From contig NZ_PYUI01000013.1 in NCBI RefSeq assembly GCF_003097355.1, positions 62,001-126,000 of the forward strand: a DNA stretch of 64,000 bases, in the 5' to 3' direction. This document shows positions 46,201 through 53,357 of this stretch, one piece after another. Every line of letters starts with the position of its first letter. Position 1 is the stretch's first letter. The position numbers were made by a program, and so were the translations under genes. The notes below the pieces were generated by a model. That model did no database searches. It was not told where the DNA came from and worked only from the letters and a program-made list of their open reading frames with translations. The DNA is from Arthrobacter sp. H-02-3. Lineage in GTDB: Bacteria; Actinomycetota; Actinomycetes; Actinomycetales; Micrococcaceae.

Positions 46201-46716
46201 GAGGTGAAGCTGCCGGACCTTCCGGCGGAGCCCGTCGCCGGACCTGAGTCCGGCGACGGCGGGAGCGCGGGCCCGGCCCGGCCCGCCGTGCTCCGGGGCC
46301 AGGTGGACAGGCTGGAGATCGACGCCGAGGGCCGCCTGGTGATCGTGGACCTCAAGACCGGTAAGCGCCAGCCGGGCAAGGCGGATCTGGAGCGTCATCC
46401 GCAGCTCGGCGCCTACCAGGCCGCCGTGCTGGCCGGCGGCTTTGCCGGCCCCGACGACGGTCCGCCGCCGCTGCCGGGCGGTGCCGTCCTGGCCCAGCTC
46501 GGCACGACAACCAAAAGCCCGGGCATCCAGGCCCAGGCCCCGCTCGACCCCCAGGACAACTGGGCGCTGGAGATGGTCGGCGACGCCGCCCAGGTGATGT
46601 CCGGCAGCACCTTCCAGGCCCGCCACGATCCGTCCAAGGGAGGCCACGGCGGCCACGGCTGCCGGCTCCCCGAAGTGTGCCCGCTGTGCGTGCGGGGAAA
46701 GCAGGTAACTGAATGA
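43267..46716 (+). CDS. AdnA-type UvrD-like helicase with C-terminal RecB-like nuclease
   Basis: 1149 residues, GTG start in the preceding stop. Walker A GAPGTGKST (80-88). The Walker B equivalent reads LVDDIQEA (D293, D294), with Asp in place of the usual catalytic Glu of UvrD proteins. The nuclease domain near 870-1100 has VDRLEID and VDLKTGK (D1014, D1028, K1030). Three C-terminal cysteines (C1132, C1138, C1141) resemble an iron-staple Fe-S site, but the usual fourth cysteine position before the nuclease reads KSPLDWF (S884). Together with the next gene it should form the AdnAB motor-nuclease for double-strand break resection. The subunit letter is tentative. Confidence 0.85.
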   Translation: MSKVTEVQQPESFDPGLQRSASHAHQGTGTGKGTGTGQTAGVGLRLLPPRTHHSAVPVLSPDQLAVVQVPPGSGPVLVPGAPGTGKSTVLVEAAVHRTQRDGLDPERMLILAPGRLAADTLRDRFTARLDRSLSTTPARTWASYAFDLIRRAKAEGILPLPRQPKLLSGPEQDLIIKELLEGHALPGLELPWPEDLGAALQTRGFRQEVRQLFDRIIESGRTAEDLVALARRCNRPDWIPAAALYSEYRDVLDLRMPEAFDPAGIITAARQIFQDAPDFLAAERERLQLILVDDIQEANPAVFELLADIAAGKDAIITASPDTVVQGFRGARPDLVAELPRLLAADGVILERPLWIAHRHAPAVAESWLSVAERISLRSGGLSARRLEQPEPLPAPAPSPDPAPDPTPDPAPGGPSRGADVNPGTVEAHLLPSPVHELRYVAQRILEAQLNDARDLGDIAVIVRNGGQLSQLQRYLAGQGIPVRIPVAESAVRDEVAVRPLLDAYAVALDPAALTPESAVSLLTSRIGGATSIELRRLRQSLRREELLGGGGRTSDALLVEALLEPGALATLGIEGHSARRIARMIRAGRDAAEAPGGNAETVLWALWHSTGLAARWTEAALAGGSAGARADRDLDAMMALFHTAERFVDQLPGSGPEQFLEYLLSQELPMDTLAARAQLEDAVELMTPASAAGREWPVVIVPGLQEGVWPNTRLRGELLGSTLFADAVEHGVEYALQLDPLSRLREIRYDELRSFSTAVSRAREVLICTAVSSEDEQPSSFLDYVAPLRPGQDRRGFTPVERPLTLRALVAELRQYAQLDPKAAESAEAAAVLGVLATARPPVPGAHPASWWGLAGLSSDEPVVPAGGTVFVSPSKVETVQKSPLDWFVQAAGGEAATDFARSLGTLVHAIAQDLPDASGSEYVAELVRRWPTLGMKDNWEGKLDFQRAESMVRKLAQYVLIMRSEGRSLVGVEQDFEVKLPDLPAEPVAGPESGDGGSAGPARPAVLRGQVDRLEIDAEGRLVIVDLKTGKRQPGKADLERHPQLGAYQAAVLAGGFAGPDDGPPPLPGGAVLAQLGTTTKSPGIQAQAPLDPQDNWALEMVGDAAQVMSGSTFQARHDPSKGGHGGHGCRLPEVCPLCVRGKQVTE

Positions 46717-49700
46717 CCCCCGAGGCGCCGCCGACCGGCCTGGCAGACCCACATGCGGCACCGGACGCGGCCCGCGATACCGGGCCCCTTCCCGACCCTC
46801 GGTTCAGCCCGGAGGAACTGTCTGCAATGCTGGGGGAGAAGAACAGCCCCACGGCCGAACAGTCCCTGATCATTTCCTCGCCCCTCACGCCGCGGCTCGT
46901 CATTGCCGGGGCGGGCTCCGGGAAGACCGCCACCATGGCGGACCGGGTGGTGTGGCTCGTGGCCAACGGCTGGGTCAGGCCGGAGGAAGTCCTCGGCGTG
47001 ACTTTCACCCGCAAGGCCGCCGGTGAGCTCGCCTCCCGGATCCGGGCCAAGCTGGCCGCGCTGCAGCGCATCGCGGCGGCCGACACGGGGAATGCCGTTT
47101 TTCCTGCCGGGCTGCTGAGCGCAGATGCGCTCGAACCGAAGGTCTCCACGTACCACTCGTACGCGAGCGGCATTGTCTCCGACTATGGCCTCCGGCTCGG
47201 GGTCGAACGCGACGTCGTGCTGCTCGGCGGCGCGCAGTCGTTTCAGCTCGCCAGCGAGGTGGTGGAAGCCTTCGACGGCGACTACGAACACTTCCGGTCC
47301 GCCAAATCGACCCTCGTCAAGGCCGTGATCCAACTGGCGGGGGAGTGCGCGGAGCACCTGCAGGACCCGGCCGGGGTCCGGGGCTGGCTGCAGGAACGGA
47401 TCGCCGCGTTCGAGTCGCTTCCCTACGTCGCCGACGCCAAGAAGAACCCCACCCAGGCCGCCGGCGACCTCAGCGCGATGCTGCGCACGCGGGCCAGCGT
47501 CGCGGATATGGTGGGCCGCTATTCCGAGGCGAAGCGGGCCCGCGGTGCACTGGACTTTGGCGATCTCGTGGCCCTGGCGGCACGGGTGGCCCGCGAGATT
47601 CCGGTCGCCGCCCAAACAGAGCGCCAGCGCTACAAGGTGGTGCTGCTTGATGAATTCCAGGACACATCGCATGCCCAGCTGGTCCTCTTTTCCCGGCTCT
47701 TCGGCGACGGGCATGCCGTGACCGCGGTGGGGGACCCGAACCAGTCCATCTACGGCTTCCGGGGAGCATCTGCGGGACAGCTTTTCCACTTCGTCCGCGA
47801 ATTCCCGATCCGTGTCAGCGGTGAAGATGCCGGCAGCGCAGGCTCCGGCGGAGACCAGGGCAGGGGCGCGGCCGGCGCGGCCCCGCGCTTTGCCGTGGCG
47901 CCGACGTCGTACCTGACCACCGCGTGGCGCAACGGGCGCAACATCCTCGCCACGGCCAACCTCATTTCGGCGCCGCTGAGCAAGGCCGCGGCCAGCCTCG
48001 GGCCTGCCGGGGCCCGGGACACCCCCGACGCCGTCGAGGTCCCGCCCCTGCAGCCCAGCCCGGGCGCAGTCCAGGGCAGGGTCGTCATGGGACGGTTCGC
48101 CACGGACGAGGCCGAGGCGGCGGCCATCGCGGGGGACGTCCTGAAGTTCCGGGTGACGGACTTCGATGCCGCGCAGGCCGATCCGGTGCCTCCGGCCATG
48201 GCCGTCCTCTGCCGGCGGCGGGCACAGATGGAATGTATCCGGCGCGAGTTCGAACTTCGCGGCATACCCTACGAAATCGTCGGGCTCGGCGGGCTGCTGG
48301 ACACCCCCGAAATCATCGATCTTGTCGCCACGCTCCGCGTCCTGGCCGACCCCGGCCGCTCGGACTCCCTCATGCGCCTGCTGGCCGGTGCGCGGTGGCG
48401 GATCGGCCCGGCGGACCTGATGGCACTGCGGGACTGGTCCAGTTTCCTGGCCCGCCGCCGGGGCCGCCCCGGCAGCCCCGATACCGACGACGCGGGGCAT
48501 GCCGCCGAGGATACTGACGACGACGCCGTGATTGAAGGCGACATCACGGACTCCGCCAGCCTGGTCGAAGCTCTGGACTGGCTGCCCCGCGAAGGCTGGA
48601 CCTCGGCGCATGGCCGCAGGCTCAGCCCCGAGGCCCGCGACCGCCTGCAGCGGCTCTCCGACGAGCTCCGGCAATTGCGCAGCTACATGGGGGACGACCT
48701 CACCACCTTGCTCGGCGAGGTCGAACGGGCCATGCTCCTGGACATCGAAGTCGCGGCGCGGCCCGGGATCAGCATCCACCAGGCCCGCCGTAATCTGGAC
48801 GCCTTCCAGGACGCCGCCGCCGGGTTCCTGCACACCTCCCAGCGGGTGGACGTCCTGGCTTTCCTTGCCTGGCTGGAAGCCGCGGCTGCAGAGGAAAACG
48901 GTCTCGATGCCGCAGCGCCCGAGGTGAACCACGAAGCCGTCCAGCTCCTGACGGTGCACGCCTCCAAGGGCCTGGAATGGGATGTCGTGTTCGTTCCCGG
49001 GCTCAACTCCGGGGCGTTTCCCAGCAGCAGGGACTCGCGGTGGAGCAGCGGAAGCGCGGCGTTGCCGTGGCCGCTGCGCGGTGACCGCGCCGACCTCCCC
49101 CAATGGGACCTGGATCAGCCGGACCAGAAAGGCTGGCTTGACGCGGAGAAAGAGTTCAAGTCCGCCGTCCAGGTGCACGGCGAAGCCGAGGAACGGCGCC
49201 TGGCCTACGTGGCCTACACCCGGGCCAAACATGTGCTCTGGATTTCAAGTGCCGCATGGGTGGGATCGCGCGCCGGACTGGCTGAAATGTCACCCTTCCT
49301 TGCCGAGCTCGAGGGCCTCACGGCGGAAGGCGCCGCCGAAATTCATCCGTTGTCCGTCAGCGAGGACGCGCTGCCGGCGGAAAGCCCCCTGACCTCCGAA
49401 CTTGAAGTCGCCGCGTGGCCGTACGACCCTCTCGAAGGGCCGTCTGACCCCCGGACGGGCAAACGGCTGAGGCTTGTCAGGGGACGCCGTGCGGCCATGG
49501 AATCAGCCGCGGCGCGGGTCCTGCAGGCGATGCTCGACGCCCCCGGGGCCGGCCCTGCCTTCGACGCCCATGACGGCCCTGACGGCGGCCCGGAAAACGT
49601 CCCGGATCCGGTCCGGGAACGTTCCGGCGGTGACGAGGAACGGCGCCCTGCCCTGCGCGGACCGGCGGCCGGGTGGGCCAAGGAGGCGGCCACTTTGCTC

Positions 49701-50360
49701 GAACGACGGTCCCGGCGTTCGGTGGTCCAGGATGTGCATCTTCCCGGCCATATCTCCGCGTCCACCCTCGTGGACCTGGACGATGATGCGGACTCGGTTG
49801 TGGCCCGACTGCGGCGGCCGGTTCCGCGCGAACCGGGGATGTCAGCCCGAAAAGGCACGGCCTTCCACGCCTGGGTGGAGGAATACTTCGGCGCAGCCGG
49901 CATGCTGGACCTGGGCGAGGCGGCCGGGGCTGATGACCACATCGACGAGGCCTACGGCCTGGATTCCATGGTGGAAACCTTCCGCCAGTCCGAATGGGCA
50001 CACCGCGCCCCGGCCCATGTTGAGGTCCCGGTCGAGACTCGGATTGGCGACGTCGTGGTCCGGGGCCGGATCGACGCCGTGTTCCGCGATGCTGACGGCT
50101 GCTGGGACCTTGTGGACTGGAAGACCGGGCGGCGCCCGTCTGCAGCCCAGCTGAAGGTGAAGGCTGTCCAGCTCGCCGTGTACCGCCTGGCCTGGGCCCG
50201 GCTCAAAGGGGTCCCGCTCGAGGACGTCCGGGCGGCGTTCTACTACGTGGCCGACAACCAGGTGGTCCGTCCGCATGACCTCGGATCAGCGAAGAAGCTT
50301 GAGGAAATCGTGGCCGCGGCGCTGGGCAGGACAACGGTGGCGACGGCGAAGGATTCCTAG
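46713..50360 (+). CDS. AdnB-type UvrD-like helicase with C-terminal RecB-like nuclease
   Basis: 1215 residues, ATG overlapping the previous stop (ATGA). Walker A GAGSGKT (66-72), Walker B LLDEFQDT (D313, E314), GDPNQSIYGFRGAS and VHASKGLEWDVVFVPGL are canonical UvrD motor motifs, so this is the active lead motor. The C-terminal nuclease has KGTAFHAWVEEYF, GRIDAVFRDADG and DLVDWKTGRR (D1135, K1137). Low-complexity inserts occur near 370-390 and 945-970. It is paired with the gene before it, as in mycobacterial AdnAB. It converges closely (30 nt) with the phosphotransferase gene. Confidence 0.88.
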   Translation: MTPEAPPTGLADPHAAPDAARDTGPLPDPRFSPEELSAMLGEKNSPTAEQSLIISSPLTPRLVIAGAGSGKTATMADRVVWLVANGWVRPEEVLGVTFTRKAAGELASRIRAKLAALQRIAAADTGNAVFPAGLLSADALEPKVSTYHSYASGIVSDYGLRLGVERDVVLLGGAQSFQLASEVVEAFDGDYEHFRSAKSTLVKAVIQLAGECAEHLQDPAGVRGWLQERIAAFESLPYVADAKKNPTQAAGDLSAMLRTRASVADMVGRYSEAKRARGALDFGDLVALAARVAREIPVAAQTERQRYKVVLLDEFQDTSHAQLVLFSRLFGDGHAVTAVGDPNQSIYGFRGASAGQLFHFVREFPIRVSGEDAGSAGSGGDQGRGAAGAAPRFAVAPTSYLTTAWRNGRNILATANLISAPLSKAAASLGPAGARDTPDAVEVPPLQPSPGAVQGRVVMGRFATDEAEAAAIAGDVLKFRVTDFDAAQADPVPPAMAVLCRRRAQMECIRREFELRGIPYEIVGLGGLLDTPEIIDLVATLRVLADPGRSDSLMRLLAGARWRIGPADLMALRDWSSFLARRRGRPGSPDTDDAGHAAEDTDDDAVIEGDITDSASLVEALDWLPREGWTSAHGRRLSPEARDRLQRLSDELRQLRSYMGDDLTTLLGEVERAMLLDIEVAARPGISIHQARRNLDAFQDAAAGFLHTSQRVDVLAFLAWLEAAAAEENGLDAAAPEVNHEAVQLLTVHASKGLEWDVVFVPGLNSGAFPSSRDSRWSSGSAALPWPLRGDRADLPQWDLDQPDQKGWLDAEKEFKSAVQVHGEAEERRLAYVAYTRAKHVLWISSAAWVGSRAGLAEMSPFLAELEGLTAEGAAEIHPLSVSEDALPAESPLTSELEVAAWPYDPLEGPSDPRTGKRLRLVRGRRAAMESAAARVLQAMLDAPGAGPAFDAHDGPDGGPENVPDPVRERSGGDEERRPALRGPAAGWAKEAATLLERRSRRSVVQDVHLPGHISASTLVDLDDDADSVVARLRRPVPREPGMSARKGTAFHAWVEEYFGAAGMLDLGEAAGADDHIDEAYGLDSMVETFRQSEWAHRAPAHVEVPVETRIGDVVVRGRIDAVFRDADGCWDLVDWKTGRRPSAAQLKVKAVQLAVYRLAWARLKGVPLEDVRAAFYYVADNQVVRPHDLGSAKKLEEIVAAALGRTTVATAKDS

Positions 50361-50390
50361 CCGGGATCTGCCACTGGTTCCGGCGGGGTC

Positions 50391-52016
50391 CTAGCGGGAC
50401 GTTACGTCCACTACGGTGATGGCGGCGGTTGACGTGTTGTCTCCGGACTCCGGCTCCTTCACTGAGTCCGGTTCCTTGCCCGAGCCCGGCTGCACGACGG
50501 CGATTGATTGCGTCGACGCGTCTCCGGTAGCGGGGGCTGCCGCCTGAGCGCCGTCGTCCCCGGCCGCGCCGGCGTCGTCCCGGGTATCAGCCGTCGCCAC
50601 ATCAGCCTGCGGGACTGCTGCGGCGGCGTTGTCACGGGGGCTTGCGTCGTTCGGTGCGGCACTGGTGGCCGTCGTGCCCTCGCCGGCGGTCTGTCCGCCG
50701 GCGCCAGGCCCGGGCGCGTCCGGGGTGCCGGAAACGTCCGGGGTGTCGGCATCAGGCCGGGAGTCTGTTCCTGCCTTGGTGAGAGGCTGCACGGCCGGGC
50801 CCGGGGGAGCGGCGTCCGCATCGCGGGGGATGGGCGTGACGTGCACGGCGGGCTTGGCACCGGTCCCCGGACCAGGCGCCGAAGCACTGGGAGCGGGAGA
50901 GGCATCCGGGGCGGGTGCCGGCTCCAAAGGAAGCAGCGTGACCTTGCTGACGGCAGGCGCCGTTCCTGCGCCCGGCGATGCCGGAGCGGCAGGAGCCCCT
51001 GACGCCGTCGTGGGCGCACCGGCACTGACGCCGCCTCGTTCCGCGCCCGTTTCGGGTGCCTCGACCGGCCGCGGCAGCGGTTCCACACTGATGGGCTGGC
51101 CACCGTATTCTGCGACGTCGTCGGCCAGCGCGGCGAGCATGGACTCTGCTTCGTCAATCATGTCCTGGTTGCCGGCCGCCATGCCCTTGACGAGGTACTG
51201 GGCCAAAGCGAATTCGGCGGACAATGCCGCACGCCGCAACAGGTGGGCATCGGGTACGTCGCGCCGGCTGGAGGTGTAGTGATCCAGGACGGCGTTCACA
51301 AAGTCCTGTTCGTTCGAGGCGACCAGCCAGGCCATATCGTCAGCCGGGTCGCCGATGCGCAGGTCGGTCCAGCCCGTAACGGCGGTCACGCGGTCGCCGT
51401 CCACCAGCAGATTGTCCTCGTGGAGGTCCCCGTGAACAACGCAGGGATTGAAGCGCCAGAGGGAGACGTCTTCCATGGCGTGTTCCCAGCGCCGCAGCAG
51501 CAGCGGGGGGATCTTCCCGGTAGTGGCGGCCTGATCGAGTTCGTTGAGGCGCCGCTGGCGGAATTCGTTGGGCGTGTAGCTCGGCAGATCGGCATTGCTC
51601 ACGATCGACCGCGGAAGGTCATGGATTGCAGCCAGTGCCGCCCCGATTTCCCGGGCGAGGGCGGGGGAGCCGCTGCTGAGGTCGTCAAGGGAACGGGTGG
51701 CGCCGGCGAGGTGGGAGTACACGAACGTGCTGAGCTGGCCCTGCCGGACTGTCCCCGCCACCGTGGGCATGAGGAACGGCAGCTCGGCCCGGATACCGGG
51801 GGCGAAGGCCCGCAGCACCAGGAATTCCGTTTCCAGCCGGGCGCTGGCCTCGGCGTGCCGGGGGGAACGGACGCGCCAACGCTTGCCCTCCGAGTCCAGC
51901 AGGAGGGCCGCGTCAAAGTCTGCCGGATCGTCGGGCGCGGAGCTGACGGCGGTCGGGGTCAGGCCGGGTACCGCCGCAGTCGCTACAGCTGCCAGTTCGA
52001 TTGGTTTCCTTCTCAC
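50391..52016 (-). CDS. APH-fold phosphotransferase (macrolide 2'-phosphotransferase-like)
   Basis: About 541 residues. The kinase part (about 1-300) has the Brenner motif VVHGDLHEDNLL and the metal-binding GWTDLRIGDPADDMAWL, as in aminoglycoside and macrolide phosphotransferases. The remaining 240 residues are Pro/Ala/Asp-rich low complexity, ending in AITVVDVTSR. GTG at 52016 (MRRKPIELAA) is preferred; an in-frame ATG at 52136 would add 40 residues reaching into the divergent nudC promoter region. It is more likely an intrinsic actinobacterial kinase than an acquired resistance gene, since nothing mobile is near. Substrate unknown. Confidence 0.8.
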   Translation of the reverse strand: MRRKPIELAAVATAAVPGLTPTAVSSAPDDPADFDAALLLDSEGKRWRVRSPRHAEASARLETEFLVLRAFAPGIRAELPFLMPTVAGTVRQGQLSTFVYSHLAGATRSLDDLSSGSPALAREIGAALAAIHDLPRSIVSNADLPSYTPNEFRQRRLNELDQAATTGKIPPLLLRRWEHAMEDVSLWRFNPCVVHGDLHEDNLLVDGDRVTAVTGWTDLRIGDPADDMAWLVASNEQDFVNAVLDHYTSSRRDVPDAHLLRRAALSAEFALAQYLVKGMAAGNQDMIDEAESMLAALADDVAEYGGQPISVEPLPRPVEAPETGAERGGVSAGAPTTASGAPAAPASPGAGTAPAVSKVTLLPLEPAPAPDASPAPSASAPGPGTGAKPAVHVTPIPRDADAAPPGPAVQPLTKAGTDSRPDADTPDVSGTPDAPGPGAGGQTAGEGTTATSAAPNDASPRDNAAAAVPQADVATADTRDDAGAAGDDGAQAAAPATGDASTQSIAVVQPGSGKEPDSVKEPESGDNTSTAAITVVDVTSR

Positions 52017-52215
52017 CCTCCCACGGTAGATTGAGCGGCGCCCAAGACAGCGATGCCCTCCGGCGAGTCTTGAGATCGGTGCAAAAACAGGGAGAAAACA
52101 GGGCCAAAACAGGGCCAGCGCCAGGGCAAACGGCATAACCCGGGCGCCCCGCGGGAGTGCCCGGTCGCGTGGGCGGCAAATGTCAATTGTCGGCCCGAGT
52201 CAGTACGGTGGGTAC

Positions 52216-53307
52216 ATGAGTCTTGCGGAGTCACCAACCCCGTCCCCGAAGTCAGGGAATACGCCCGCTGAACCCGCGGCACCCGAAGGTGCGGCACCCC
52301 CGGTGCAGCTTCTGCCGGCAAACCACCTGATGGACACGGTCCTTCCGGTGCGCCCGGCCCTGATCGACCGCGGGTCCGCGGCCCGGCTGAAACCCGGAAT
52401 GCTCGCGGAGGTGCTCGGCACGGGGTCGGCGCGGGCCATGGTGCTCTCCGGCCGCCAGGCCCTGGTCAGCGACCACAGCCTCGTCCTGCTCAATGCGGCC
52501 GAACTCGGCGAACATCTGGCCAATACCCCGTACGCCCCGGAGCACGTCATCTACCTCGGCTCGGCCCTGGCAGGTTCGGACCTTGAAGCCGGCACGGAGC
52601 TGGTCCTGTTTGTGCTGCCGGCCCAGTTCGAAGTGCGGGCCGAGGAATTCGAAACCCACATTAGCGGAATCCCCGCCGATGCTCAGTGGGCCGGCTTCCG
52701 CGAGGTCGCCGCACGCTTGAACCCCACGGACACGGCACTGTTCATCGAAGCCAGCGCCATCGCCAATTGGCATGCCACCCACACTCATTGCCCGCGGTGC
52801 GGCACGCCCACGCAGGCGGAAGCCGGCGGCTGGGTCCGCCGCTGTCCGGCCGACAACTCCGAGCACTATCCCCGGACGGATCCGGCGATCATCGTGACCG
52901 TGGTGGGGTCCGACGGGAGGCTCCTGCTTGGCGGCGGCGGTCCCCTCGACGCCAAGAACTATTCCACCCTCGCCGGCTTCGTCGAACCGGGGGAGTCGCT
53001 CGAACAGGCCGTGCGGCGCGAGATCGGCGAGGAAGTCGGGGTCCGCGTCACCGCCTCCCAATACCTCGGGTCGCAGTCCTGGCCGTTCCCCGCCTCCCTG
53101 ATGCTCGGCTTCACGGCCACGACGTCGGACACCGAAGCCCGGCCCGACGGCGTCGAGGTCACCCGGGCGCGCTGGTTCAGCCGCACCGAACTGCAGGAAG
53201 CCGTCCTCAGCGGCGAGATCGTCATTTCCAGCAGGCTCTCCATCGCCCGGTCCCTCATCGAACACTGGTATGGCGGCGTCATCCAGGACGCCGCAGACAG
53301 CGCCTGA
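52216..53307 (+). CDS. nudC: NAD+ diphosphatase / NADH pyrophosphatase NudC
   Basis: 363 residues. A zinc-ribbon region (C192, C195, C210, with D213 where E. coli NudC has a fourth Cys) is followed by YPRTDPAIIV. The Nudix box is GFVEPGESLEQAVRREIGEEVGV (in two parts GFVEPGESLEQAV and RREIGEEVGV), and SQSWPFPASLMLGF is the NudC-specific element. It cleaves NAD(H) and NAD-capped RNA 5' ends in characterised homologues. ATG at 52216 is preferred to 52180, which adds 12 unconserved residues. Confidence 0.92.
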   Translation: MSLAESPTPSPKSGNTPAEPAAPEGAAPPVQLLPANHLMDTVLPVRPALIDRGSAARLKPGMLAEVLGTGSARAMVLSGRQALVSDHSLVLLNAAELGEHLANTPYAPEHVIYLGSALAGSDLEAGTELVLFVLPAQFEVRAEEFETHISGIPADAQWAGFREVAARLNPTDTALFIEASAIANWHATHTHCPRCGTPTQAEAGGWVRRCPADNSEHYPRTDPAIIVTVVGSDGRLLLGGGGPLDAKNYSTLAGFVEPGESLEQAVRREIGEEVGVRVTASQYLGSQSWPFPASLMLGFTATTSDTEARPDGVEVTRARWFSRTELQEAVLSGEIVISSRLSIARSLIEHWYGGVIQDAADSA

Positions 53308-53357
53308 CACGGCCTGCCCCCATCCGCAGGACACCGACTACCGACTGAGCAGCAAAA

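Noticed and set aside
46413..49232. 939-codon minus-strand open frame opposite the AdnA/AdnB-type genes
   Set aside because: It crosses two coupled helicase genes, has shadow composition and no domain.
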